From Cyclobacteriaceae bacterium (GTDB taxonomy: Bacteria > Bacteroidota > Bacteroidia > Cytophagales > Cyclobacteriaceae), in NCBI GenBank assembly GCA_028285445.1, contig JANQPQ010000002.1, positions 1-64,000 of the forward strand: 64,000 nt of DNA, read 5' to 3'. The translations under genes and the position numbers were made by a program. Every line of letters starts with the position of its first letter. Position 1 is the stretch's first letter. Below, in pieces: positions 45,463 to 54,214 of this stretch. The notes beneath the pieces were generated by a model that was not told where the DNA came from, ran no database searches, and worked only from the letters and a program-made list of their open reading frames with translations.

Positions 45463-45492
45463 AGGCCCGTGGTAGTCACGGGCCTTTATTTT
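45463..45492 (+). terminator. Rho-independent terminator
   Basis: AGGCCCGTG and CACGGGCCT form a 9-base-pair stem with a 5-base loop (gtagt), followed by a T-rich tail. No gene stands immediately upstream; the TerB gene ends 421 bases earlier. Confidence 0.85.
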
Positions 45493-45575
45493 GCACTGGC
45501 CAACCTTTGGTCTAGTTCTACCTAAAAAGCACCACCGATGACAAAATCGGTAACTATTTAATTATAGTTAGGAAG

Positions 45576-45605
45576 AGAGGGCCTTCATCGGGCCCTCTTC
45601 TTTTG
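45576..45605 (+). terminator. Second rho-independent terminator
   Basis: AGAGGGCC and GGCCCTCT pair over 8 bases with a 7-base loop, followed by TCTTTT. It ends a + transcript 84 bases after the previous terminator; on the opposite strand the tail is not T-rich, so it is not mainly for the AHSA1 gene. Confidence 0.75.
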
Positions 45606-45619
45606 TATGGTTTGGGTAA

Positions 45620-46123
45620 CTAATTACTCTTCTTATTCTCTACCTGATCATTTATTACCTCTTTTATTTTCTGAAGCAATAGATCATTGAGCCGGTTAAA
45701 TACTGAGACCCACCCATTGTAGAAGCCCATTTCTTCTTGTTGCTTACAGTACTCTTCCGTTGGATGAATTACCTTGAATACGAACCCCGTTTTGTTGCCA
45801 TCCTCAGTAAAAATTGCTACCAATGTCACTCCCTCGGTCATAGGAATAAAATTAGCAGTAGTTTGTAATTCCTCCGGAGCAACAATTCTCTCATAAGTGC
45901 CAAAAGCCTTGAAGTCCTTGCCATCTGGCATGGCCATGGTATACTCCCAGTCTCCCCCTTCTGTAAAATCGTGCTTGTCAATTCTAGTCTCCATACCGGG
46001 AGGGCCCCACCAGTTGGCTATATGCTCCGGTTTAGTCCAGGCTTCCCAAACCAGGTCTCTGGGTGCGTCAAATGTTCTTTCCAGAGTCAACGTCCGTTTT
46101 GCAATGTCATTAGCATCATTCAT
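45620..46123 (-). CDS. AHSA1/SRPBCC-domain protein
   Basis: A 167-residue SRPBCC (Bet v1-like) protein of the AHSA1 group: LTLERTFDAPRDLVWEAWTKPEHIANWWGPPGMETRI opens the fold and EEMGFYNGWVSVFNRLNDLL closes it. Such proteins are encoded with ArsR regulators across bacteria and may bind a hydrophobic ligand. ATG at 46123 overlaps the ArsR stop by eight bases (ATGAATGA), so translation is coupled; the longer TTG frame is rejected. Confidence 0.9.
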   Translation of the reverse strand: MNDANDIAKRTLTLERTFDAPRDLVWEAWTKPEHIANWWGPPGMETRIDKHDFTEGGDWEYTMAMPDGKDFKAFGTYERIVAPEELQTTANFIPMTEGVTLVAIFTEDGNKTGFVFKVIHPTEEYCKQQEEMGFYNGWVSVFNRLNDLLLQKIKEVINDQVENKKSN

Positions 46124-46439
46124 CTTTTTTATTTTTAAGTTGATTGAGATAGTCTTCAAACAAATCCAATTTCTGCTCCCAAAGCCTGCGGTGTTGCTCT
46201 ACCCATTTCGAAACCCGGCTTAGCTCTTCGGGAATTATAATGCAATGCCGCTCCCTACCTTTGGCCTCAGTTTTTAGCAGGCCGCATTCAGACAGTATCT
46301 TCAGGTGTTTGCTAATCGCAGGCCGACTTACATCGAATTTCTCAGCAACTTCATTCACTGTGAGCTTCTCTTCTGCCAGTAAATCAATTATCTCCCTACG
46401 AATGGGATCAGCAATAGCCTGGAATACGTCTCTTCTCAT
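46116..46439 (-). CDS. ArsR-family transcriptional regulator
   Basis: A 107-residue winged-helix regulator. DVFQAIADPIRREIIDLLAEEKLTVNEVAEKFDVSRPAISKHLKILSECGLL is the HTH and RERHCIIIPEELSRVSKWVEQHRRLWEQ the C-terminal part. It lacks the CxC metal site of ArsR/SmtB sensors, as is usual for the ArsR-AHSA1 pairs, so the signal is not a metal bound there. Two 16-base operators lie directly upstream, at positions that would block the promoter, showing autorepression. Confidence 0.93.
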   Translation of the reverse strand: MRRDVFQAIADPIRREIIDLLAEEKLTVNEVAEKFDVSRPAISKHLKILSECGLLKTEAKGRERHCIIIPEELSRVSKWVEQHRRLWEQKLDLFEDYLNQLKNKKDE

Positions 46440-46443
46440 TTAT

Positions 46444-46459
46444 GTAACCGATTGGTTAC
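46444..46459. promoter_or_regulatory. ArsR operator 1
   Basis: GTAACCGATTGGTTAC is a perfect 6-4-6 inverted repeat four bases upstream of the ArsR ATG at 46439. It covers the likely transcription start and abuts the -7 box. Confidence 0.8.
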
Positions 46460-46490
46460 AATTATACATGTAACTACTTGGTTACGCAAG
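46459..46490 (-). promoter_or_regulatory. Promoter of arsR-AHSA1 pair with operator 2 inside
   Basis: Reading the minus strand, CTTG (46487-46490) and TATAATTG (46459-46466) are separated by 20 bases, close to TTTG-N20-TAnnTTTG. Between them GTAACTACTTGGTTAC (46470-46485) repeats operator 1 with centres 26 bases apart, so ArsR would occlude the promoter. Confidence 0.7.
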
Positions 46491-46540
46491 AATTTTATAA
46501 AAAAAGATGAAGGATAATCAAAGAAGTGCCATCACGAGGC

Positions 46541-47581
46541 TTACTTTAAATCACTATTCAACCACATCCAAAATGCATTGATAATCTCCTGGGAATGGTT
46601 TTGTTGATCTATGGCCTGATCAGCTCCAACCCTCCAGTCGTGGGTGGCTACCAACACCAGGTCGCTGCTAGGTACTACCCCTATTGTTTGTCCGGCATAG
46701 CCGCTGGCTTTGAACGCCTTGATACCCCTATACCTGATAGTCCACCAACCGTAGCCATAGCCAGCCACTTCGGTACTACTTCTACTATGTTCAGCAATAA
46801 CTTCAGTGGAAGAAGAGGCGAAGTCTGCTGATAGAACTCTTTCGCCCTCATGCACGCCTTCATTCAAATACATCAAACCAATTCTCAGCATGTCGGCAGG
46901 CTTTAACTGAAGCCTCGATCCTCCTGAAAAATAACCATCGCCAAACTGCTGCCATTTCCACTCAGTTATTCCCAGGGGTTCAAACAGGTATTGTTTCGCA
47001 AAAGCTTGTGTATCCATACCTGTAGCTTCTGTAAGTACTACTGACAAAAGGTGGATATCCCCGGTACTGTACTCCCAATGAGAACCTGGATTGTTAACTA
47101 CAGGTAACGCCATCATGTGCTTGAGAGGATTCCCAGAATCAATCATTTTGTTGTTATCGTTATAACCAGCCCCTTCATTCCATTGCAAGCCACTAGTCAT
47201 ATTCATCAAATGCCCTACTGTAATTCCATTCTTGTCTGCAGGTACTTCCTGGATGTATTTGGAAATTGGATCATTAACATCACCTAACATTCCTTTGTCA
47301 AGCGCAATTCCAACAAGGGTAGTCATAATACTCTTTGTCGCCGAACGTAAATGATCCAGGCTATCACCTGAGTATGATTGAAAATACTTCTCTACAATCA
47401 ACTCGCCCTGATGGCTAACCAGGAGACTGCGGATGTTCTTTTTATCGGCGATCTGCATAATTTCCTTAAGGCTTTGTGGTGCAATTGGACTCCTTTCGGA
47501 TTGCCCACCACTTTGATTGCAAGCTCCCAGCAAAACGATGCAGCCAAGCCCAATTATTAATCGAGGTTTTACCTTTGACAT
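46541..47581 (-). CDS. Serine hydrolase (beta-lactamase class C-like) lipoprotein
   Basis: A 346-residue penicillin-binding-protein-like hydrolase with lipoprotein signal (PRLIIGLGCIVLLGAC). Nucleophile SxxK is SATK (Ser80, Lys83), followed by HLMNMTSGLQWNEG, the Tyr motif region HWEYSTGDIHLL and the third motif in ASGYAGQTIGV. It is the esterase/peptidase branch rather than a true beta-lactamase. ATG at 47581 gives the correct lipoprotein start. Unlinked neighbours give no substrate hint; two further enzymes of this group are at 57157 and 60920. Confidence 0.85.
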   Translation of the reverse strand: MSKVKPRLIIGLGCIVLLGACNQSGGQSERSPIAPQSLKEIMQIADKKNIRSLLVSHQGELIVEKYFQSYSGDSLDHLRSATKSIMTTLVGIALDKGMLGDVNDPISKYIQEVPADKNGITVGHLMNMTSGLQWNEGAGYNDNNKMIDSGNPLKHMMALPVVNNPGSHWEYSTGDIHLLSVVLTEATGMDTQAFAKQYLFEPLGITEWKWQQFGDGYFSGGSRLQLKPADMLRIGLMYLNEGVHEGERVLSADFASSSTEVIAEHSRSSTEVAGYGYGWWTIRYRGIKAFKASGYAGQTIGVVPSSDLVLVATHDWRVGADQAIDQQNHSQEIINAFWMWLNSDLK

Positions 47582-47770
47582 AGTTGTTATTTTCCGTTGG
47601 TTGCCTAAGGTCATCAATATTGCCATGCCCGTGAGGTACTCTCGTTTGATTATTTTATGATGAATTGTTGATGGCCGCGAATTCCGGTATAAGTGTAGTT
47701 GTCTGGAAGCCCAGAAAAGGTTAACATTACCAAAACACAGTTAATTAGCAGCTTTTACCTACTCCTACCT

Positions 47771-49384
47771 ATGAAATACGGGTTCATTATAGATAACCGC
47801 AAGTGCATCGGGTGTCATGCATGTACAGTGGCTTGTAAGTCGGAACATGACGTGCCGATAGGAGTAAATCGCACATGGGTTAAGCAAACCGAAAAGGGTG
47901 AGTACCCCAATACCCGCAGAGTTTTCTCTGTGCTTCGTTGCAATCATTGCACCGATGCTCCTTGTGTAGAGATCTGTCCCACCCAAGCACTTTACGTCAG
48001 AGAAGATGGCATTGTAGACTTCAACAATGATAGATGTATCGGTTGCAAGTCTTGTATGCAAGGCTGCCCTTACGACGCCCTCTACATTGATCCTGAAACT
48101 GACACTGCTGCGAAGTGCAACTACTGCGCCCATAGGGTGGATATTGGTTTGGAACCGGCCTGTGTTAACGTTTGCCCTGAACACGCAATCATCTCCGGTG
48201 ACATGGACGACCCCACCTCAGAAATTGCGCAAACCCTTAGTCGCGAGCAGGTAACGGTTCGGAAACCAGAGAAGTCGACCAAACCCAATGTCTACTATAT
48301 AGATGGCGACGAAGCTTCTCTAAATCCAAATGTTACTGAAAGACATGACCAGTACATTTGGAATTCGCAAAGTACTGGAGTGGGGCACTACGCCAAATAC
48401 GCCGAGCAAAAAGCTAAGAAGGAATACGATGAAATGGCTGCGGAACTGGCAGGCTCGAAGATTGTTAGTTTCGACCCTGCTGCCGAGAGACCCAAGACCA
48501 CGGTAGAAGTACTGATGGCACACGCCAAAGCCAAGAGAGTGTATGATACCCCCGATAAAGGTATCCTCTGGGGCTGGGAAGTATCAGCCTATGTATTTAC
48601 CAAGGCTATTGCTGCTGGCGGCTTTATAGTGCCAGCCTTAATTCATTTGCTAGGCCTGGGTGCTGTTGGCAAAGATTTGTGGCTTGCTACCGCAGGAATT
48701 TCTCTGGTATTTCTTGCTATAACCGGTATTCTTCTGGTAAAAGACCTCGATCAACCGAAGCGCTTTCTATATGTACTTTTTAGGCCCCATTGGAAGTCGT
48801 GGTTGGTTAAGGGTGGCTACGCTATTACTTTCTATGGACTGACATTAACTATCTTCTTAGCAGCGACATGGATGGACCTAGAAACCATACAAACGGCCTC
48901 GATGATCGTTGGTTTGGGTCTAGCTGTTATTGTCGCCATTTACACTGCGTTTCTGTTTGCCCAAGCCAGGGCCAGAGATTTTTGGCAAAGCCCTACTCTC
49001 GCTATTCACATGTTGGTGCATTCCATTATGGCTGGCACTGCTACCATCCTGCTCCTTTCGGCAACAACTAGCATATCTCCAGACCTCCTAAACTGGGCAA
49101 CGCAACTGCTAAGAATCGCTCTGGCAATCAACTTGCTGGTAATGATCGTTGAGTTGACTATTACCCACCCAACAGATGATGCCAGGTTAGCAGTACAATC
49201 AATTATCAATGGGCGATACAAGATGCTTTTCTGGGTGGGTATTCTTATAGCGGGGAATATAGTCCCTCTCCTGTTACTAAGCACCAGCATAATTCCACTA
49301 CCTGCTGCTCTATTCACCATCGCTGGTATTTATATTACTGAACACGTGTGGGTTGAAGCTCCACAGCGTATACCTCTAACTTAG
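47771..49384 (+). CDS. Fused iron-sulfur (DmsB-like) and NrfD-type membrane subunit of a molybdopterin oxidoreductase
   Basis: A 537-residue fusion. Residues 1-155 hold four ferredoxin-type Cys clusters (CIGCHACTVAC, CNHCTDAPCVEIC, CIGCKSCMQGC, CNYCAH...CVNVC), which wire electrons out of the catalytic subunit; a linker follows (about 160-270) and then about eight transmembrane helices of an NrfD/PsrC-like quinone-interacting anchor (about 280-537). In SoeABC and PsrABC the B and C subunits are separate proteins; here they are joined. The ATG at 47771 is the correct start since upstream frame residues do not fit the family. It is the first gene of a three-gene operon (next ATG 9 bases after the stop). 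Confidence 0.88.
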   Translation: MKYGFIIDNRKCIGCHACTVACKSEHDVPIGVNRTWVKQTEKGEYPNTRRVFSVLRCNHCTDAPCVEICPTQALYVREDGIVDFNNDRCIGCKSCMQGCPYDALYIDPETDTAAKCNYCAHRVDIGLEPACVNVCPEHAIISGDMDDPTSEIAQTLSREQVTVRKPEKSTKPNVYYIDGDEASLNPNVTERHDQYIWNSQSTGVGHYAKYAEQKAKKEYDEMAAELAGSKIVSFDPAAERPKTTVEVLMAHAKAKRVYDTPDKGILWGWEVSAYVFTKAIAAGGFIVPALIHLLGLGAVGKDLWLATAGISLVFLAITGILLVKDLDQPKRFLYVLFRPHWKSWLVKGGYAITFYGLTLTIFLAATWMDLETIQTASMIVGLGLAVIVAIYTAFLFAQARARDFWQSPTLAIHMLVHSIMAGTATILLLSATTSISPDLLNWATQLLRIALAINLLVMIVELTITHPTDDARLAVQSIINGRYKMLFWVGILIAGNIVPLLLLSTSIIPLPAALFTIAGIYITEHVWVEAPQRIPLT

Positions 49385-49392
49385 TTTTCTCT

Positions 49393-52266
49393 ATGCCTAA
49401 AGCACATCAGCCATCATTGATTGAAAGAATTGCCGAGAGCCTAAAGCTTATTCCCAATCTGCATCAGGACGAAGGTGATCCCCTACCTCGCATTACGGAA
49501 CCTGGCAATCTGGAGGCCTATCCACCACCTGATCAATGGGACAACTGGGAGGAATACGAAGCAAAAGGATGGGCTTCGAAAGAGAAGAAAACCTATTCCA
49601 TTGTACCTACCACCTGCTTTAACTGTGAGTCGGCCTGTGGTATGTTGGCCTATGTTGATAAGGAAAGTGAAGAGATTAGAAAATTTGAGGGTAATCCCTA
49701 TCACCCTGGGAGTCGGGGTAGAAATTGCGCCAAGGGCCCAGCTACTATCAATCAAGTAACAGACCCAGACCGGATTCTATATCCAATGAAAAGAGCGGGT
49801 AAGCGCGGTGAAGGCAAATGGGAAAGGGTATCATGGGATGAAGCCTTAAACGACATCGCAGGCCGAATTGGTAAAGCAATTAGGGAGGGGCGTAATAATG
49901 AAATCGCCTACCATGTGGGCCGGCCCGGGCATGAAGGGTATATGGATAGAGTGCTCAAAGCTTGGGGTGTAGATGGGCACAATAGCCATACTAACGTGTG
50001 CTCTTCGGGAGCCAGGTTTGGCTACAATCTTTGGCATGGCTACGATCGGCCTTCACCAGACCACGCCAACGCCAAGTTTATCTTGCTCATTAGCGCCCAC
50101 CTCGAATCAGGCCATTACTTCAATCCGCATGCCCAGCGCATAATTGAAGGCATGATGGATGGAGCCAAGCTGGCTGTAATGGACCCTCGTCTGTCTAACA
50201 CTGCTAGCATGGCCGACTATTGGATGCCGACCAGTCCTGGTACTGAAGCAGCTGTTTTACTGGCAATGGCCAAGATCATCATTGATGAAGAACTCTTCGA
50301 CAAGGACTTCCTTTACCACTGGGTGAATTGGCAAGAATACCTGGAGAAAGAGCGTAGTGAGAAACCACTGGAATTTGACACTTTTATTGAAGCCCTCAAG
50401 GAGGAATACAAGGATTACACTGCGGAATTTGCCGCTAAAGAGAGCGGGATTGACGTAGAAATGATCGTCAAAGTGGCGCATCAGATAGCTGATGCAGGGT
50501 CGAAGTTTGCCTCGCACAATTGGCGTAGTGCAGGCTCCGGCAATCTCGGAGGCTGGGCGGTAGCCCGCTGCCTACATTTCCTTAACGTGCTTACTGGTAG
50601 TGTTGGCACCAAAGGAGGAACCTCACCCAACGCCTGGAACAAGTTCAAACCAACTTTCTTTGATACTCCACCTGCTCAGAAGTTCTGGAATGAGATGCAC
50701 TTCCCCAACGAGTACCCGTTGTCTTTCTTTGAAATGAGTATTCTTCTACCCCATTTCCTGAAGGAAGAGAGAGGTAAATTGGATGTATATTTCACCAGGG
50801 TATTTAACCCAGTTTGGACTTACCCTGACGGTTTCAGCTGGATTGAGGTCCTTTCGGATGAAGATAAAGTTGGATTGCATGTAGCACTCACACCTACCTG
50901 GAATGAAACCGCTTACTTTGCAGACTATGTACTACCTATGGGTCATGCTCCGGAAAGGCACGACCTCAACAGTTATGAGACACATGGTGCGATGTGGATA
51001 GCATTCAGGCAACCGGTGCTCAGAGAGGCGGCCCGCAGGCGGGGAAAGACATTTGAGTTCACCTATGAAGTGAATCCTGGAGAAGTATGGGAAGAAGACG
51101 AGTTTTGGATCGAATTATCCTGGCGCATGGATCCTGATGGCAGCCTGGGAATCCAAAAACATTTCTTATCTCCCTATCGGGAGAATGAAAAAATCACCAT
51201 AGACGAGTACTACCAGTTCATTTTTGAAAAAATACCCTCCTTGGTTACGAAAGCAGAAGCAGAAGGCCTTTCTGCTTTGGATTACATGCGTAAATACGGC
51301 GCATTCGAGATTGAAGATAGTTCATACCTAAAGCACCTAAAGAAATTAAGCGCTGAGCAACTATCAGAAACCTCAACAGACGAGAAGACCGGTGTCATTA
51401 GTAAAAATGGTTCTGCGGTTGGCGTACAAGTAAATGGCGATTCAGTAGCTGGATTCCCTACCCCATCTCGCAAGCAGGAGTTCTTCTCTCAAACCATGAT
51501 TGATTGGAAATGGCCGGAGTATACCAAACCCACTTATATCAAGAGCCACGTACACGAAGATGAAATGGATCGGGAAAAAGGGGACTTTCCCCTGGTGCCA
51601 ACATTTAGACTTCCTGTTTTGATCCACTCCCGCTCTGGTAATGCCAAGTGGTTAACAGAAATAGCGAATAGGAATCCTATTTGGATGCATACTTCCGATG
51701 CAGCAAGATTTGCTCTTAACACCGGAGATCTGATCAGAGTAAATACGGAAATAGGTTATTTCGTGGATAAAGTTTGGGTTACAGAAGGTATGAAGCCTGG
51801 GGTGATTGCCTGCTCACATCACCTTGGCCGGTGGAAGCGACCTCAAGATGAAATTGGGAATCGTTGGGCTACCAACACCGTATCAATTGAATCTGATGGG
51901 GAAGGCAAGTGGACAATGAAGACCATTAGTGGCATTAAACCCGGGGTTACCAACGACAGCGATACTGCCCGCATTTTCTGGAGTGATGGTGGAGTACATC
52001 AAAATATCACGTTCCCGGTACATCCAGATCCAATCAGTGGTATGCATTGTTGGCATCAAAAAGTGAGAGTTGAACGAGCTCACGATAGGGATAAGTATGG
52101 TGACATTCAGGTGGATACTAATAAGAGTTTTGAAGTATACAAGAAGTGGTTGGCAATGACCAGGCCCGCTCCTGGCCCCGACAATTTAAGGCGGCCTTTA
52201 TGGTTTCCACGGGCGCTAAAACCGGCCCCCGAAACCTTTTATGTAGATAATAACAATACAGACTAA
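49393..52266 (+). CDS. Molybdopterin oxidoreductase catalytic subunit, SoeA-like
   Basis: A 957-residue CISM-family molybdoenzyme. The [4Fe-4S] motif is Cys75, Cys78, Cys82 and Cys112, the molybdopterin domain covers about 115-640, and Cys203 in TNVCSSG is the likely Mo ligand. The MPT dinucleotide-binding domain is about 745-905 (PVLIHSRSGNAKWLTEIANRNPIWMH, GDLIRVNTEIG). There is no twin-arginine signal (N-terminus MPKAHQPSLIERIAESLK), so the enzyme faces the cytoplasm like SoeA sulfite dehydrogenase and unlike periplasmic PsrA or TtrA. The neighbouring anion transporter strengthens a sulfur-oxidation role, but thiosulfate, tetrathionate or other oxyanions cannot be excluded from sequence alone. 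Confidence 0.85.
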   Translation: MPKAHQPSLIERIAESLKLIPNLHQDEGDPLPRITEPGNLEAYPPPDQWDNWEEYEAKGWASKEKKTYSIVPTTCFNCESACGMLAYVDKESEEIRKFEGNPYHPGSRGRNCAKGPATINQVTDPDRILYPMKRAGKRGEGKWERVSWDEALNDIAGRIGKAIREGRNNEIAYHVGRPGHEGYMDRVLKAWGVDGHNSHTNVCSSGARFGYNLWHGYDRPSPDHANAKFILLISAHLESGHYFNPHAQRIIEGMMDGAKLAVMDPRLSNTASMADYWMPTSPGTEAAVLLAMAKIIIDEELFDKDFLYHWVNWQEYLEKERSEKPLEFDTFIEALKEEYKDYTAEFAAKESGIDVEMIVKVAHQIADAGSKFASHNWRSAGSGNLGGWAVARCLHFLNVLTGSVGTKGGTSPNAWNKFKPTFFDTPPAQKFWNEMHFPNEYPLSFFEMSILLPHFLKEERGKLDVYFTRVFNPVWTYPDGFSWIEVLSDEDKVGLHVALTPTWNETAYFADYVLPMGHAPERHDLNSYETHGAMWIAFRQPVLREAARRRGKTFEFTYEVNPGEVWEEDEFWIELSWRMDPDGSLGIQKHFLSPYRENEKITIDEYYQFIFEKIPSLVTKAEAEGLSALDYMRKYGAFEIEDSSYLKHLKKLSAEQLSETSTDEKTGVISKNGSAVGVQVNGDSVAGFPTPSRKQEFFSQTMIDWKWPEYTKPTYIKSHVHEDEMDREKGDFPLVPTFRLPVLIHSRSGNAKWLTEIANRNPIWMHTSDAARFALNTGDLIRVNTEIGYFVDKVWVTEGMKPGVIACSHHLGRWKRPQDEIGNRWATNTVSIESDGEGKWTMKTISGIKPGVTNDSDTARIFWSDGGVHQNITFPVHPDPISGMHCWHQKVRVERAHDRDKYGDIQVDTNKSFEVYKKWLAMTRPAPGPDNLRRPLWFPRALKPAPETFYVDNNNTD

Positions 52267-52271
52267 CTATA

Positions 52272-54011
52272 GTGAATAATGGCAACAGATATCTGGAGCC
52301 CTTCCCTTTTCTTCATTGGCTAAAAGAGGTAAATGGCCAGTCGCTTAAGGCTGATCTGGTTGCAGGGATCACCGGTGCGGTCATTGTTCTTCCGCAAGGT
52401 GTAGCCTTCGCGATGATCGCGGGCCTTCCTCCCATCTACGGGTTGTATACAGCCATGGTGACACCTATCATTGCAGCACTATTTGGCTCATCACGTCACC
52501 TTATATCAGGACCAACCACTGCTATCTCCATTGTAGTCTATTCATCTATCAGTCCTTTCGCTCAGGCCGGTACAGCTGAGTTCATACAACTAACCCTCAT
52601 CATGACACTTGTGGCAGGCATAATTCAGCTTGCCTTGGGCTTGGCCAGTATGGGCACTTTGGTCAATTTTGTGTCCCATTCTGTTGTAGTGGGGTTTACC
52701 ACCGGGGCTGCCTTATTGATAGCTGGCAGCCAACTTAAGCACATGCTTGGTTTAACAATTACCCCTGGTGGTAATATTCTGGAAAAAGCTCAGAACCTCT
52801 TTGCAGCCCTGCCAGAGTTCAATATTAACGCCTTCGTAATCGCCCTATTGACCATGTTGGTGGCGCTTGTAGCAAGAAAAGTAAGCAAGAAACTACCCCA
52901 TTTGCTTATTGCTATGGTTGCGGGTGGCGCACTCTATGCCTTCGCTTTTCCAGCCAAGGATATCAATGTGGTAGGCCAATTGCCTTCTCAGCTACCCCCA
53001 TTTGAAGTTCCTAAACTAAGCTTCGATTTACTTAGGCAGCTAACCCCTAACGCCTTTGCAATTGCCCTACTAGGGCTGATTGAAGCGGTGGCAATTGCCA
53101 GATCGATCTCAAATCAATCCGGGCAAAGAATAAACGGTAATCAAGAGTTTGTAGGGCAAGGGCTCTCCAATATTGTTGGCAGCATGTTCTCTAGCTATGC
53201 CGGCACTGGTTCATTCACCCGCTCAGGCATTAACTACGAATCGGGAGCCAAAACACCACTTGCCGCCATTTTCGCTGCAGTACTCTTAATGATTATCGTG
53301 GTTTTAATATCGCCGTTAACTGCCTATCTGCCGATTCCGGCAATGGCTGGAATTATAGTGGTGGTGGCTTACAATCTGATTGATGTAAAACAAATCAGGA
53401 AAATACTGTCTGCCAGTAAAGCTGAGACAGCAGTACTAACGATTACCTTCATAGCAACCCTAACACTTGACCTACAGTTTGCCATTTATTTTGGGGTGTT
53501 TTTCTCCCTTACCTTCTATCTACAGAAAACGTCCCGACCAAGACTGGTAAGCCTGGCCCCCGATCCGGAAACAGTAAAGCACTCTTTCGTAAACGCAAAG
53601 CGTTTCAAGATGCCACAGTGCCCGCAGCTTAAGGTGATTAGAATAGAAGGTTCACTTTTCTTCGGAGCAATAGACCATGTTCAGGCAAAGATGGAAATAG
53701 TCCACAAGGGAGAGGAAAACCACTTGTTAATAGTTGGCAGCAGCATTAACGTGATAGATGTGGCCGGTGCCGAATTACTGGTAGCAGAGGCCAAAAAATG
53801 GAAATCCAGAGGGGGAGCAATGTATATAACAGGGCTGAAAAAGAGAGCCAGGGAGTTTTTGGTGCGCGGTGGCTATCACAAGGAGATTGGTGAGACCAAT
53901 TTCTTCGTGACCAAGGAAGAAGCTATTTCAGCCGTATACCAAAAGCTAAACCAAGACATTTGCGCAGACTGCAGCGTACGCATATTCTGGGAGTGTAGCA
54001 AAACAGGATAA
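52272..54011 (+). CDS. SulP-family sulfate/anion transporter with STAS domain
   Basis: A 579-residue SulP carrier starting at a GTG five bases after the molybdoenzyme stop. The signature AGITGAVIVLPQGVAFAMIAGLPPIYGLYTAMV and ISGPTTAISIVV mark the core (about 20-430), and a standard STAS domain follows (about 455-560; VIRIEGSLFFGAIDHVQ, NVIDVAGAELLVAEAKKW). The end has an odd Cys-bearing tail (ICADCSVRIFWECSKTG). Position in the operon suggests that it exchanges sulfate, the probable product of the molybdoenzyme, though direction of transport is not visible. Confidence 0.9.
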   Translation: MNNGNRYLEPFPFLHWLKEVNGQSLKADLVAGITGAVIVLPQGVAFAMIAGLPPIYGLYTAMVTPIIAALFGSSRHLISGPTTAISIVVYSSISPFAQAGTAEFIQLTLIMTLVAGIIQLALGLASMGTLVNFVSHSVVVGFTTGAALLIAGSQLKHMLGLTITPGGNILEKAQNLFAALPEFNINAFVIALLTMLVALVARKVSKKLPHLLIAMVAGGALYAFAFPAKDINVVGQLPSQLPPFEVPKLSFDLLRQLTPNAFAIALLGLIEAVAIARSISNQSGQRINGNQEFVGQGLSNIVGSMFSSYAGTGSFTRSGINYESGAKTPLAAIFAAVLLMIIVVLISPLTAYLPIPAMAGIIVVVAYNLIDVKQIRKILSASKAETAVLTITFIATLTLDLQFAIYFGVFFSLTFYLQKTSRPRLVSLAPDPETVKHSFVNAKRFKMPQCPQLKVIRIEGSLFFGAIDHVQAKMEIVHKGEENHLLIVGSSINVIDVAGAELLVAEAKKWKSRGGAMYITGLKKRAREFLVRGGYHKEIGETNFFVTKEEAISAVYQKLNQDICADCSVRIFWECSKTG

Positions 54012-54168
54012 CGTCACCTCTACACTCAAATCCTGCTTTTCCAATTATATTCAAGGCATCTAACCCTATCCTGACATTAACAGAACTTTCTTCTCCATTT
54101 GTAGAAAAGTAACTAGCCTGCCCCGGAGCAAACCACTGTAACACATAGCAGGCAAATCGCTTGCAGTA

Positions 54169-54200
54169 TTTGCCTATCAACTAGTAGGTAGTTATATTTG
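54169..54200 (+). promoter_or_regulatory. Promoter with embedded TetR operator
   Basis: TTTG at 54169-54172 and TATATTTG at 54193-54200 are separated by exactly 20 bases, a full match to the Bacteroidota promoter. Between them AACTA-GTAGG-TAGTT (54179-54193) is a 5-5-5 inverted repeat, the likely TetR operator. The TetR ATG follows at 54215. Confidence 0.8.
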
Positions 54201-54214
54201 AGCCATCTATTCAA

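Noticed and set aside
47765-48184. 139-codon frame on the - strand
   Set aside because: Antisense to the cysteine-rich iron-sulfur part of the oxidoreductase gene, whose motifs are unambiguous.
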